Shown: positions 11,701 to 28,700, counted from the stretch's first letter. The stretch is DNA of 64,000 nucleotides from Stenopsyche tienmushanensis (GCA_008973525.1 WACJ01000514.1:992001-1056000); one strand, 5' to 3'. Notes: generated by a model from the sequence alone, not told the origin. Made by a program: numbers and translations.

Positions 11701-12170
11701 CTCTCCCCGTCCTCACGCGGCCCCGCTTCACATCACCAGGCCAATATGCGCCAACATGGCGCATACAAACAATGCTTGTTCTTATTTATAAATGCTCACT
11801 GAGGTGCACCCAATAACTCATCAAAGTCTCATCGCAATCGGATGATGAAATAGATTTGAATACGAATTTTTCTACAATATTCATCATGCTTAAAATATCC
11901 GATAACAAGTGATTCTTGGCTTAGTATTGGTATAGTGGGTTAGATCCTGGAATTTTGTTATAGAAGATTTGGATTTAAATCCAGATTGTGAAAAAAATAA
12001 CCCTATCCATTGAGTTGGGAAGATCATATTGAATACCAATAATTAAAGTGCCATTTTGTTTACTCATAATGTCACCAAGTGATTGCCGAAATGTATAACA
12101 ATTTTTGGGACCTGTAAATAAATATTATATAAATGTCTTACGAGACTAAAACTATGTTGTAGCTGCTTAT
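11701..12170. other. Unassigned sequence
   Basis: It contains a short motif of the tandem-repeat family (TCGCAATCGGATGA at about 11828) and otherwise nothing recognisable. Confidence 0.3.
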
Positions 12171-12171
12171 C

Positions 12172-12475
12172 TTCTAATATATAAAAATGAATTGGGTTTT
12201 GTTCGTTCGAAATGCGCTGCCATACCGTTCATCGAATTGCGATAAAACTTCGTCTACTTGTTGCTAAGGATTCCGCAAGTAACATAGGCATAGTCTAATA
12301 TATAAAAATCAATGTTTGTTTGTCCGTATTTAATGCGCTGCCATATCGTTCATTCGATTGCGATAAAACTTCGCCAACTTATTGTTTACGCTTTCTCAAA
12401 TAATATAGGTATAGTACAATTAATTTACAGTAGATCTTATATTAAAAAATCAATGTTTATGTGTTTGTTCATATT
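12172..12475 (+). repeat. Tandem repeat with GCGCTGCCATACCGTTCATC core, copy 2
   Basis: At least two units are aligned with those at 4970-5330, in the same order (AAATGCGCTGCCATACCGTT, GATAAAACTTCG, AATATAGGTATAGT). Confidence 0.7.
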
Positions 12476-12659
12476 TATAAAAAAAAAAAATTTCATTATT
12501 TCTGTCATTCCTAATTAATCAATATAACCCTTTCAAATTTCAAACGATATTTCTAGAATTATTACTTCTGTGGCAGCATCGCGCCGGGTATCAGCTATTA
12601 ATACATATTATATATACTTAATAGTGCAATACTTTAAACGAATTTATTTGACTCCCAAC

Positions 12660-13375
12660 CTGTTAGATCATGTATCCCGGGATTAGTAAACGTAATCCCG
12701 GAAAATTCGGGATTGAAATTTTTATATAACAGAAATCGTATACCTCACCAGAACGATAAAGGCTATTGAAACGAGACATTCCTGGCGAAATCTGGACGCG
12801 TGGAAACAGCGGCGTAACTACTAATTGGTGAACTTGAGGGGTAGTAACTGTCTAATCTATGTATACATATATACACTACATATATTTTTTTCAAATTTTT
12901 ATATTAACCTTTCCTTACCGGTGATGTATTTACTACACCTCGACTCTAATAATAGGAATATCGATATGAAATATAATAGATACGGGCTTCAGAATTTTTG
13001 TATTCCTCCGTAATATAATTACGAATCACATCAAAGTATTATGGTATATAAGTATTCATCTGCAGCGACGGAAATAAATAATTTGTCGAGAAATCGGGAA
13101 TTTTGCGAGTTTTAGTTCGTGTTTCAGCAGAATGGAATTTTATTCCAATCACATTGATGGTGTTATACGAAAATGGAGGCTCACGCGGTCATCAATTCGA
13201 ACTAGCGTTTAAATATCTGATGACTGATATCCTCCAATGTGGAGGCTGAGCGTGCATTTTCAGCAGCAGGTTGCCTGGCTTCTAAAATCAGATCCAGACT
13301 AAATGACGAAACGCTCGATGCTTTAATGTTAATTTTCATATACGACACCCATATTTTTCATTCTTAAATTGAATA
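12660..13375 (+). mobile_element. hAT element copy with transposase C-terminus
   Basis: This is the longest copy of the hAT family also at 9831. After the shared block (YLLHLDSNN), bases 13230-13340 read SSNVEAERAFSAAGCLASKI, then RSRLNDETLDALMLIF. This matches the hAT dimerisation motif (S..VER.FSxAG..... R.RL....L.AL). Several stops lie upstream. The left end begins ATCCCGGGATTAGTAAACGT. Confidence 0.8.
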
Positions 13376-14270
13376 TTGTACTAAGTGAGCCATCGTTTAA
13401 TGTGGAATGGATCGCCAGGCTTTCAGATCAGCAATAAACAACCATGGGTTTTAAAATCACTGTCGAATTTGGAATTAATTATTAGACCGCGGGTCTAGGA
13501 TCGGCGCCAATGCCAAAGGTAAACAAACTTCTATTGAAATCCCGTGGTGTCTCGAATCTCGACACTTTCAAGGTGTGCTGTTGACCTTCGGCATAGTCAC
13601 TAGAGAAATAATTCTTCATGGATATTAGGAGCTCTTGTGAAATCCGCCGATTTATAAATCCACAATGCATTGGAGGCGAGAGATCTTCGATTCTTCGGGG
13701 TCCAGCTGCAGCGCTCGGCGATTGCGACCGCGGAAATTTCTGAATTGCGGATCGCCCCGGACAAAATATTATCGTCTGAAGAATTCTATCGACGATCGAT
13801 GAAAGATCGAAGAACTTAGAACGAATGGAACCGATCGAATCTGCTCGGGATCGATCCGCCTATTGAAGATGACTAAACGACGATGCAATCTCTCAAATGG
13901 ACAAGCGATGACGATTGAGTTACGCGTAATCGTGTTTTTATTTTTGACAAACGACCCAATTATTACATACGAATTTAAGTACAAATAATTCTATGAAATT
14001 GGTGAACAGCTGATAATGGATGACCTCGTTTAAGAAAATTTGACCGATAAAAGCGGCTATTCGTATTCAATCGAACGGTTTTTATGGACGCATTGGAGAC
14101 TCAAAAACGATTCGCGCTACTATCGTAATTTTGTAAGATTCGTTCCAATATTGTCGGCGAGGGCGTTCTCATGGACACACAGATTATTATGAGCGGAAAA
14201 TTCATGAATCGGGAATGTTTCATGCATCGACGATTGATTGCATTGCAAATTTTTCATCCGGAGCGGGGTA
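13376..14270. other. Non-repetitive stretch, GC-richer, no gene recognised
   Basis: 13480-13960 is richer in GC and in GATCGA/TCGATC words than its surroundings, and it is not repeated in the window. Short open frames on the minus strand (13482-13670, 13769-13984) show no known domain. It could be a regulatory block or a short exon of an unseen gene. Confidence 0.25.
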
Positions 14271-14278
14271 CGAATAAG

Positions 14279-14864
14279 CAGAGCCGTAACTAGGGTATAA
14301 AGCGCCCGTGGCAAATATCTAACACAACGCCTCCCCTCCCCCACCCCGAAATCCAATTTATTTAAAAAAGTTAACTAATACTATTATAATGTATGTTTTA
14401 AAATAATACACAAAGACAGTCCAAAAAAACCCGACCTAACGTATAGATGGCGGGTTACTGTTGTAAAAAATACTGTGATAGAAAGTATCCAGAAGCTATG
14501 TTGCATCCGTGATCGTACAGATCAGAGAAAATGCCGCAAAAGGCCCTAAAAGAAGGGGGAGTGGCCATAAGGTTTGTATGCTCAATCGGTCCGCTTTTCG
14601 GACCGCTGATATAACATGTGAGCGGTTCGTGATCGGATGCCATACACGAACATAGCGATAATGAAGAAAAGAAGATTAGACAACTTAGCATATATAATAA
14701 AAACGGACAGAGTCAATCAGTGTTGATTCATGTAAAGTAGAAAGGTTGAGGAAAATAAAAACCATGCACAACTCTCGACCGGGTCGGTAGTCTGCGTTTT
14801 GCGCCCCAAGCCCAGTTGCACCCGTGGCGGGCGCCTGCTTTGCCACGCCCTAGTTACGACCCTG
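14279..14864 (-). mobile_element. hAT-type non-autonomous element with intact 8-bp target duplication
   Basis: CGAATAAG occurs at 14271-14278 and again at 14865-14872, exactly flanking a 586-bp element. The element starts CAGAGCCGTAACTAGGGTAT and ends GCCCTAGTTACGACCCTG. The middle carries the CGGTCCGCTTTTCGGACCG palindrome segment. Length and ends define the family that is also at 4483-5454. Confidence 0.85.
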
Positions 14865-14872
14865 CGAATAAG

Positions 14873-16110
14873 TCCCAAAATTCAGGACTTAGAACCGAAA
14901 CTGAACCGTAAACCGATAACCAATTAAACCGTTATTTTGCCGGAATGAACCCCGAAACTGAAGCGATTTGAAAATATAGTTTTTTTTTCGGTTCACAGCA
15001 TTCTTATGCAGAATTTATTTGAAATTACTTCAGATAATATTTTCATCAATCCAATTTTCAGCTTTCTCAGATAGGAACTCCAAGATTTAAATTTGTCTCC
15101 TAGTGCTCTATACTCCAATCTGGGACTCATAAACTTCCAGCTAATAAGCATCATGTTAATATCCTATAAATTATAACACTACAAACAGTCAACCCTTCTA
15201 TAGTATCATGATAGGGATCACGCTATATAAAGTTAAGACATCCATACAAAATTTGGGATTGGGTTTTTCAATTATATTTTTCGATTTGCAGCACATCAAG
15301 AGCAAATCAAATATTTACCAATATTTAAGAATATATTCAATAAATTTCAAGTCGATATAAAAGAAATTCGCTAAGTTATGGGCCAACGAGGAAAAGCTGC
15401 GCTACTTTTTCCAAGCTCATGGAAGTGCTCCTACATGTCCTAGATGAGAATTATTTATGAAATTTGGTAGGCATATGCACAATAAACGTTTTCATCGTAT
15501 AGGCTACAATTATATAATAATATTCAAAAGTTTTTATTCAATTAACAAAAAACTACAAAAAAATATTGATAAAAACACAAACTTTTTTTCGATCGCTCAC
15601 AATTTTTTTATTTTCCAATATTTCTTCTTAATTATAGTCTAATTTATAGACAATATTATACAAAGTAAAAATATACTTAATATTTTTGTTATAAATCACT
15701 TGTTTAGGACTTAGGACTTCCATGATGAAGAATGTCATCGCTCGCGCACCAACATACGTGGCTTTCACTCTCAACTCTCATCACCATAATTTATTAAACT
15801 TTAAAAAATATATTTAAAATATCTCTGGAAAGTATTCATACACAGAATACGTTATAGAAGAGATTGCTATATGAGAAGATCGCCACAAACGCTATAGAAA
15901 AAAAACTCCATATAAGTGGATGCTATAAAAGGGTTGACTGTATTTCTAGTTTTTAATATTATAGCTGTCTCTATATGATAACTTTAAAATTCAAGACATT
16001 TTTAAGAAAGATACTTTATAAATAAATCCTGAATAATTAAAAAAAATAAAAATGAATATTTCGGAGCTGAATCAAAAACCGAAAAAACCGTTATTTGATG
16101 ATAAAATAAC
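14873..16110. repeat. Decayed repeat rich in AACCGAAAC / CGGTTTTTTCGG motifs
   Basis: 14880-15000 (AGAACCGAAACTGAACCGTA) and 16060-16110 (AAAACCGAAAAAACCGTTAT) look like the two halves of one dispersed repeat, related to 36990-37110 and 37965-38000 (GTTCAGTTCCGGTTCGAAGC). A Tigger-like element sits in the middle. The class is unknown. Confidence 0.35.
15186..15940. mobile_element. Tigger/pogo-like MITE (CAGTCAACCC terminal repeats)
   Basis: The left end is CAGTCAACCCTTCTATAGTA and the right end read inwards is CAGTCAACCCTTTTATAGCA, 755 bp apart. TA follows the right end. CAGT-starting ends of this kind are known from pogo/Tigger elements. The interior has no transposase. Confidence 0.6.
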
Positions 16111-16619
16111 GCTTCGAAGGCCTGCCAAAAACATTAACATGATGACATGATATATCCCAAATTTGTTTATTAGCCATCATTGAATGATCGGTCGTCGATT
16201 AAATTATTAGCCTTCGATTTGCGTATAGTCATCTTATGGTTTTTATTTTTCCGCGTATCGAAAAATCGGCAATTGAAAGATTTATCGACGTTTATGTTTA
16301 TCGGAACAAATTGAATGTGTGAAAACAATAAACGCGGAAGGCGAGACCACATTGTATTAACAAATCTATCTTGTACGGCTTAAACGGTATATTAAAAAAA
16401 TGATTCAAAATACAATGAATCAACGTTACGTCATTTGGTGCTACCAGCTTCATTCATTTCCATTATTGTACTTGTGGAAGTCATTTTTTTTGATATTCGA
16501 TTTGTACTTTGTGTGGGAGGTTTGTTCTCTTGTGAAATCGATGCAGACGGAATGAAATAGTCCATATTTGAACTAAAATTTGTATGAATTGTGAGAAGCA
16601 ACCATTACATCAGTAGTAA
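16111..16619. other. Unassigned AT-rich sequence
   Basis: No repeat, domain or splice-consistent frame was found. Confidence 0.3.
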
Positions 16620-17791
16620 GCCTATTTTATTATATATTACACAACACACAGCACAATCTTTCAGCTGACAATTTCCGTTAACAAACGAGATAAAAACAAG
16701 TTTAAGTCTGACGTCTGTCTGCTGTTTACAGTCATTTTTTTCAAAATCGAAGATCGTCAGCCTTAAAAATAGTAAATATTACATAGTATCACATGAAGAT
16801 TTTGAATTTCAGTTAATCAAAGATCGACAGCAATTGGAAAAGGTACTATAATCTTCAGTTGTCCTTAAATGTTGAGTCATTTTTGCTTACTTTTTCTTGC
16901 TAAAAGATCTGTTGATCCAACTGGTCCGCTTTTCGAACCGCTGACATGATAAATGAACGTCTCGCGATACCCGAACATGTTTACAGAACGATTACGAACT
17001 CTCATTACAAAGCGAAAAAGACATTCAGGGCTTATGCCGGCTGGATCGACCCAATGTTTAAGCAAAGACGAAGAATCTTCTTCGTCATCAATCTTATTCA
17101 ACAGATCTCCCTCCAACAGGCTCTTATCTTTTTCGCCACTTACAGTGCTTTTTAATGAATAAACATTTCGAAACTAGGACGAGGGAATTCAAGGATTAGA
17201 AGTTATTAGTTATATTGAGCCAACTTTTATAAAAATAGATTAATCCTTATTTGCAAAATCCGAACGTTCATGTGTAACGCCCCAATAATATGATGCAAGA
17301 TGCTTGAATTACAAAATCACAGGACTATCTACAAATATTGTCTTTTAATTGATACATTAAAATGTATATTCTTGTATCTTTTTGTACAGTTGGGAGTATT
17401 TTTTGTTATCGATAGACGGGGAAGAATCGATCCAATTTTTTTTCCTGTGGAATTCTTCATCGTCCAGCATTGGGAGCGCAATTAAAAATCCGCAGACGGA
17501 GTTGTGGGAATCGTGAATGTCCCGTTTTAATGCGAAAAGTGCGAATATTTGATGTTGCAATTGTCGGACGTAATTAGGAAATGGGCAATTGGCGCGTTTG
17601 ACACATCTATTTATTTTTAGTGGGTCACAAAGTCGAATCGAAAAATGGATCCAAAATCGCGTTTGAATATTCGAGCCTTTCGTTTGACCCGTTGATATAT
17701 TTATGTTAGATTCGTGTGAAACTTTTTAGGCCCTATTTGTTAGAGATATTTTTAGCTAAAAGTGTGTTGTGTAATATATAATAAAATAGGC
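16620..17791. mobile_element. Possible element bounded by a perfect 30-bp inverted repeat
   Basis: GCCTATTTTATTATATATTA and the next 10 bases (16620-16649) recur as a perfect reverse complement at 17762-17791. A third arm is at about 41155-41196. The interval includes an internal segment of the hAT family (16895-17060) and a non-repetitive stretch at 17380-17760 with several GAATCGA/CAATT words. No transposase is seen. Confidence 0.45.
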
Positions 17792-17860
17792 GTGTCACAC
17801 AGCACGCATCGTTCCATGCTATGTCTATTTTTCATCCGTTCCGCATTCTATTTAATTTTC

Positions 17861-18436
17861 AATCCCGGACAGTTTTAGGTCCTCAAGAATCCCGGGATTG
17901 GTAAACGTAATCCCGAAAAATTCGGGATTGAAATTTTTATCCAACAGAAATCGTACACTTCACCAGCACGACGAAGGCTACTAAATCGAGATTCCCGCTG
18001 AAATCTGGACGCTTAGAAACAGTGGCGTAAGTACTAATTGGCGAGCTTAGGCGATGTCTAGGGACAGTAACTGTCTCTAATCTATGTATACATATATGTT
18101 TTTCAGTTTGTTATATTAACCTTTCCCTACCGGTGATGTATTTACTACACCTTGACTCTAATAATGGGAATATCGATATGAAATATAATAGATACGGAGT
18201 TCAGAATTTTTGTGTTCCTCCGTAATATAATTACGAATTACATCAAAGTATTATAGTATATAAATATTCATCTGCAGCGACAGAAATAAATAATTTGTCG
18301 GGAAATCGGGAATTTTGCAAGTTTTAGTCCGTGTCTCAGCAGAAAGGAATTTTATCAGTCACATTGATGGTATTATACGAAAATGGGGGCTCACGCGGTC
18401 ATCAACATGAACTAGCATTTAAATATCTGATGAGGT
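17861..18436 (+). mobile_element. hAT element copy (GGGATTGGATTCC family)
   Basis: It is colinear with the copies at 12660 and 37376: AATCCCGGGATTGGTAAACG, CGTAATCCCGAAAAATTCGG, CTCTAATAATGGGAATATCG, then GGAAATCGGGAATTTTGC. It is cut before the hAT dimerisation motif. Confidence 0.7.
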
Positions 18437-19730
18437 TACCTCCTTTTTTGAAATTGTAAGTCGTAATAAAAAAATCATGTTTTGTAAATTTTGTAAATAA
18501 AAACATAAATTATTTCATAGATTAAAACAATCGGCAAAGACTTTTCAATACACCCAACATTTGAAGTGTTGAATTAAAATTCGATTCAATCTTATTAGGC
18601 ATATCCTCGACTAATCAATGGGGAAAAAATGTTTTCGAAACAAGTCTTCAATCGGCAAAAAATATCATATATAATCATAATGTGACAAGTCATCGATGCG
18701 AATATTCATATCGCGTTTCTCATGCCATAAAATATAGGTAGCTAATGAGACTCGATGATACCGGATTATTTTGGAAAAATTGATGTCGAACATAAAAAGC
18801 ATACAAAATCGATTAAAATCATTAAATATCATGTTACGATTGCCTGTCTGAAGAATGACATGGTACATTGGACGTTGTTGATTTTTTGAATTTGCTCTAT
18901 AGACTATGGCATTTAAATGCTTAAAATTCAATAGCCATGCATACAATTCATCCCAGAAATCCCACAGGATAATATTAACGCACCCATGTAAATAAATTCG
19001 AATTACCTGATCAGCACTCAATACAAATGTGATCTTAAACAATATGCATAAACATATGATTTTTGATGGATAAATCGGCGCAACGATGATGCAATCGTAA
19101 ATATGCCGAGATTACTATATATTGTCACTTTTTTAATTGAATCTATCGATTACGATGATTGTTTTTCGTCGTTTCTATATGTCGACATATGAGACACTTC
19201 ACTCACGAAATCGGTACTAACTCAACGATGGACAGATACAAACTGATCCTCACGTGCTGTTTACATTTGCTTTTATCTCACTTTCCAATGGTAGAGAGAG
19301 ATGGAGATACGAGTATGGAATCTACAAACGGGCCTCTATCGCCATCTATGCACTGGAAATTAAGTTTGGACAAAATGCATGCAAATAATCAGGATACAGG
19401 AAAAAATTAAGCCTATTGATCCTTGTAAAAGCTCGAAAGAATTACAAAACAACATTGATGCAAAATCGACATGATGTCAATCAGGGCGTTTCAGAGAAAA
19501 TGTAAGCCCTGGGCCAAATATTTTAGAGACCCTAAAAAAATTAAATTGTGGACAGAATAGTAAAATTTCATTTAAAGTATTAAATCTGTCGGATTTAGCA
19601 CTTGTGAGGCCCGTGGCGCAATTCAAGTTTGAGGCCTCCCAGACCCATTTGGTTTTTCAGCCAGAGACAAATTCTAACATTCGGCCCTCAATATGAGAGG
19701 TTTCCTATTGCGATTTTTCTATTACGCGGC
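18437..19730. other. Unassigned sequence with a 125-codon open frame
   Basis: The minus-strand frame 18665-19042 is unusually long for this AT-rich region, but it has no recognised motif and is composed of residues typical of translated AT-rich DNA. A plus frame at 19159-19410 is also unmatched. Nothing links them to each other or to splice sites. Confidence 0.25.
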
Positions 19731-19734
19731 ATGT

Positions 19735-20125
19735 AGGCCAGATAACTGTATTTCGCAATAAACTAAAGACAACAATATTTTCGATCGATTGTAAAATTTA
19801 AACAACCCACCCGATCAGTCTTCTTCGGACAACTTCGCTTTGTAATGAGAGTTCGTAATCGTTCTGTAGACATGTTCAGGTATGGCATCCGATCGCGAGG
19901 CGCTCATTCGTCATATCAGCGATCCGAAAAGTGGACCGGTTGGACACATAGACCTTGCGGCTACTACTCCGTCCCTTTTAAGGCTTTTTGCGACATTTTC
20001 TATGATATGTACGACCATGGAGGCTCCCTCAGAGGTTAACTTACACATTAGCTAGGATTTGATATTGGTTGCACTGAGACTTTTCAAATAAAAGTATTGT
20101 ATCACAGAACGAAAAAAATTGCACT
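19735..20125 (+). repeat. Internal segment of the hAT family of 14279-14864
   Basis: It matches the inside of the element at 4483-5454 in reverse over nearly 390 bp (CGATCGATTGTAAAATTTAA, CGTAATCGTTCTGTAGACAT, ATCCGAAAAGTGGACCGGTT). The terminal repeats are missing. Confidence 0.6.
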
Positions 20126-20134
20126 TTTTTGCGG

Positions 20135-20207
20135 CCAACCCACCTTTTCAAAATAACTATCGCTTCAGGGCGCGTGTTTCAAATAAGGAAGTTTCCCTGC
20201 CGCACTC
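20135..20207. mobile_element. Right half of the GCGGCAGGGAAAC MITE
   Basis: Starting near ACCCACCTTTTCAAAATAAC and ending AAGGAAGTTTCCCTGCCGC, it matches the right halves of the MITEs at 915 and 9130. Confidence 0.5.
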
Positions 20208-20245
20208 TGTATGAATAATTAATTGAATTTAGAACTAATAGTATA

Positions 20246-21138
20246 CACTTAGGTCTGTTTTTATGCGATAGATACGTTCCACGGGGAGTCGCATATAAAA
20301 AGACTCGAACTATATAGAAAACTGAGGGATAGGTTCCTTTATTTTTAAAAACCGCATAACTTCAAATCAATGTGATAGAATGTACCAAAAATCGCATAAA
20401 AAAGATTTATAAAAAAATCATACAAATAAAAACAATAAAATTTCATCATCCTTCTGTTTTAACCATTAATTATTTTTTCGCAGTTCGTGATATGGAGACT
20501 CTTAATAATAGGGAATATGGAGATGAAATATAATAGATAGGTTCAGAATTCTTCAAAATTTCATATGGTGTACCAAATACATATCATGGTGGCGTGGGTG
20601 TTTTTTAGCACGGAAAGGTTAAGCTTGTATTGAAATTTGAATTCTGTTTGCTCCTTATGAGTTCATGAAACAGAACAGCTTTTTTCTTAATTAAATATCC
20701 ATATATGGGAAATCGTTTTTGAGATGAGATCTACAATTCAAATTACAAGTACTTTTACTGTTTTTTCCAATAAAGAATCTCTTGAATACGATGTAAATTT
20801 TGTGCCATTGATGATTAATTTTCTGATGGCGACTTCATTTTTCTTGATTGCTCTTATGGTCGATTCCCCCAGGTTGAGAGATTTGCTTATCTCGGTAGGA
20901 TTTTGTCCATTTGCCAAGTAATCCAAAATTGCCGGTTTCTTTGCCAATCAAAAGACTGGCAATTTTGCCCTATATTCACATCACCCTATACATATGTACT
21001 AGTGTTAATTTTAGATTTTTTTAATAAAAAAAAGCTGTGTTCTCTATAGAAAAATGAAGGATAGGTTCCATTATATTTTGAAAACTGCATAACTTCAAAA
21101 TCGCATAAAAAAGATCAGCATAAAAACAGACCCAAGTG
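20246..21138 (-). mobile_element. Tigger/pogo-family transposon remnant with TA duplication
   Basis: TA at 20244-20245 and 21139-21140 flanks 893 bp whose ends are CACTTAGGTCTGTTTTTATG and, read inwards from the right, CACTTGGGTCTGTTTTTATG. On the minus strand, 20738-20947 reads KPAILDYLANGQNPTEISKS, then LNLGESTIRAIKKNEVAIRK, like the helix-turn-helix of pogo/Tigger (CENP-B-type) transposases. A stop then replaces an expected Trp. A small piece related to the hAT family lies at 20495-20560. Confidence 0.8.
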
Positions 21139-21140
21139 TA

Positions 21141-22670
21141 TAATTAATTAAATGAAAGATCTTATGAATCTCATTGATAAGGTATTTGTATCCTTTCCCC
21201 CTCCACACTTAGAATCAATTAGCTCATACATATATTAAAAATTATAAGTATATGATAAGTATATTAAAACTTAGAATTAAACTATGCCTATGTTACTCGC
21301 GCAATCCTTAGCAATAAGTGGACGAAGTTTTATCGCAATCTGATGAACGGTATGGCAGCGCATTACATACGAAAAAACAGATATCAGTAAAATCTTCATA
21401 AATCGAAAGGTGTGAAGTCTGAAAAATGCAAATGCAATATATTCAGTGGATCAGATCATCGATCAAGGTCAGCCAAGTGATATAAATTAAGACCGCTAAT
21501 CGATGCGCATTTGGATACGATAAATTTAAGTATATACATATATTTGTATTATATTTAACCTTTAACTTAGGATATTTTTTAATCGCCTGCATTCCCCAAC
21601 AAGTGGACACAAAATAGCTGTAAATATAATACAGAATAAAAAACCTGTTCTTGAAAAATTAAAAAGAATCTAATATAAATACTGTCATATTTTGAAATGC
21701 ATTCAAATGTTAAACATAAAATATGTATATGAGCAAGTATTGTCGTTTTGTTAAATTGACGTAAATTGATAAATTCAGAATTAAATATACATATCTGTAT
21801 ATAAAGAATACCTGACTTTCACCTATTTGTTTCAGCTTTGTCTATTTTTTCCAGTTTGCTTCCAGTCAGTCTTCCAGCCGAAGTTCGAATACCCTTTACC
21901 CCTGGCTAATACAATTAGACTATCACCTTTTTGCGGCCTAACCATATTTGACTACTCCTAACTACTATGCTTATACGAGTTTATGTATTTTAACTATTTG
22001 CCACTTGACTAATTATTTACAGATTAAATACTCTTTTAACAGCAAGCTGATACTCAGTTTATCTACTATTCATTGCTACATTTACAAATCATGACTTGCT
22101 TGTCACTCGCTATCTCTTACATAGTTGAACCTACCCAACAATATGGAGCATTATGAACCTTACCGGTTCGGAGCCAAGAAGCTTTAGGGGCAGAACAAGG
22201 ACAAGAAGAACACCAAATAGACGGCCTTGAGGAGAGGCATATGAAGAACTTCACTTTGCAACATTAACAGCATTGTCTTCCTTCAGTTCCGTGTCTCCAG
22301 ATAAGAGTTAAGTTAGACCTTGTTTATCACCCCCGGTACAAATTGTAGGAAAGGACCGTAGTACAAATTCGAACACAATCGCAGGATTATTGACGGGACA
22401 TGTCTTCTTTTCCATTGACTTCACTAATTAAAAAATCGAATAAAACACGTCAGCATGTGTGAGATAAAAACATGTTTTAAAAATGTACCATTTATTGATT
22501 AAAATTATTGAATACAAAAAAATTCAATCCAAATTGTGGAAAAAAGTCTTACAGAAACGTATTATTAAAAGCTGACACTTTTACGGATAAGAGTCCAGCC
22601 TGTAGATGTTGTATTATCGTAAAGCACGGAAAAAATAACACGTAATACTGGATATTATATTTAAAATAAT
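21141..22670. other. No gene recognised; short tandem-repeat fragment
   Basis: 21275-21400 is a reverse-strand copy of the GCGCTGCCATACC repeat (ACTCGCGCAATCCTTAGCAA, GTTTTATCGCAATCTGATGA). The rest is unassigned. A GC-richer piece at 22140-22330 matches nothing I know. The 3' UTR of PSMA6 should lie just below 22671. Confidence 0.35.
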
Positions 22671-27135
<4,465 letters not shown>

Positions 27136-27964
27136 ATGTCGTCCGATGAAGATGACGGCGAGTTAGGCGGATCAGAACTCGGTACTCAGTCGTATTGGGA
27201 CGATGCTTACACGTTGGAAATAAAAAACTTTAAAAGATCTGGTGATATCGGAGAAATATGGTTTGGAGAAGATAGTCTTATACGGGCCGTTCGATGGATA
27301 ACTGACTGTCAATTAGTCGGTCAGAATGACTCTATAGTTGATATAGGTAATTATAGTAATAATATGCAATGTAATTCTCAATTTGACAACATTTTTGTAA
27401 ACAAAATTTAAATGAAATATTGAAGGTTGTGGAAATGGAATGACACTATTAGAATTAGCACGAGAAGGATTTACAGATCTTACTGGTTTGGATTATTCAA
27501 TACCTGGCATTCAGTTGGCTAGTGCTGTGTGTAAAGAAGAATTTCCTGATATTAAATTCAAGGTTTGTATTTGGGAATTGTAATTTATTATTAAATATTG
27601 TAACAATTACAACAAAACAGTTTTTTTTCATTTTTAGGTTTGCGATATTATAAATGATGAGATGGTCGAGTATAGTGAAAAATTTAAAATAGTGCATGAT
27701 AAAGGCACATACGATGCCGTAAGCATAGATCCAGCAGATTCCAAGTCTAAGAGACGTATCTATATGAACAAAGTGAACCAGATCCTTTTAAATGATGGAT
27801 ATTTTGTTATAACGTCGTGCAATTGGACTGAGAGTGAATTGAAAGAACATTTTAAAGAAAAGTTTTCTGTCAAAAAGGTTATACCTTCGCCTACATTCAA
27901 ATTTGGTGGCGTTGTTGGCAATGTTTGTACTCTCATGGTATTTGAAAAAAATAAAGATAAATAA
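27136..27964 (+). CDS. EEF1AKMT2: EEF1A lysine methyltransferase 2 (METTL10 family), three exons
   Basis: Exons are 27136-27346, 27426-27562 and 27638-27964 (675 coding bases, 224 residues). Introns are 79 and 75 bp with GT..AG ends. The protein starts MSSDEDDGELGGSELGTQSY and continues WDDAYTLEIKNF, then GEIWFGEDSL, as in METTL10 proteins. Motif I of a class I SAM-dependent methyltransferase, DIGCGNG, spans the first intron at residues 69-75. GLDYS lies near residue 90, HDKGTYDA at 135-142 and TSCNWTESEL at 174-183. By family knowledge it methylates a lysine of elongation factor eEF1A in the cytosol. Its 5' end faces PSMA6, 719 bp away. AATAAA overlaps the stop region and may serve as the polyadenylation signal. 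Confidence 0.95.
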
Positions 27965-28229
27965 AACATGTATGTTGTGCTCATTTCTATGCATAGTCCT
28001 GGAAGGAATTTTTAGTATGTAACGTGAAACGGGGACACTCTCAGGGCAGAATCTCCGGGCCGCTCCTCGTTTTTGCGTGTTCATTCTGCTTTAAAGTTGC
28101 GATAGAGCTGAGCGGTGAGATAGAGGTAGTCGGATGCCGATTGAAATGCTGTTATTTTAACTGTTCTCTTTATTATATTGAATCTGCACATATTAACAGC
28201 AGAACTGGTGTATTGCCTTAATGAAACAA

Positions 28230-28700
28230 TACTTTCTTTTTAGACAAATATGGCCGGTTTTCCCGATTTCATCAATCAGAGGTTGCAATCAGTTCGCATA
28301 ATACTCAACACTAATTGCTTTTCCTTTTTGAAGATCAATCAGTTCATTGTTTTGACTGTTCCTTTGTCTCAGGTGTGAAGTGATGGACCAATGTTTCATT
28401 TATGGCTATAAATCGACGAAAATACTCGACTCTATTGCTATAAAACATCGCCAAACACTCGATTAATACACCCTCATGATGCTGATTTTGTTCTATTGTG
28501 AACAAACACGGCACTCATCACACTTTCAGTCGACGGTCATTCAATACCATTTTGTAGATGTTATTCACCATTTCTGGCATGGTTATATCATTTGGTCAAC
28601 CAGGTTGGGCACTTCATGAACTGCCCTCATATATCCCTGTGGACGACTTCTTCACGGAAGTTTCTTCTAAATCTCATGTGTATTTTAATAATAATGTTTA
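28230..28700 (-). mobile_element. mariner transposase remnant
   Basis: The minus strand reads GVLIECLAMFYSNRVEYFRR, then FIAINETLVHHFTPETKEQS, like the (I/V)TGDETWVHHYTPETKxQS block of mariner, with the first catalytic Asp changed (INET for GDET). It is related to the copy at 62583-63200. It is non-functional. Confidence 0.7.

Noticed and set aside
18665..19042. 125-codon open frame on the minus strand
   Set aside because: It has no recognisable domain, no homologous block elsewhere in the window and no splice or promoter context, and its composition is what AT-rich DNA gives by chance.
27788..28084. 98-codon minus-strand frame
   Set aside because: It is antisense to the last exon of EEF1AKMT2.
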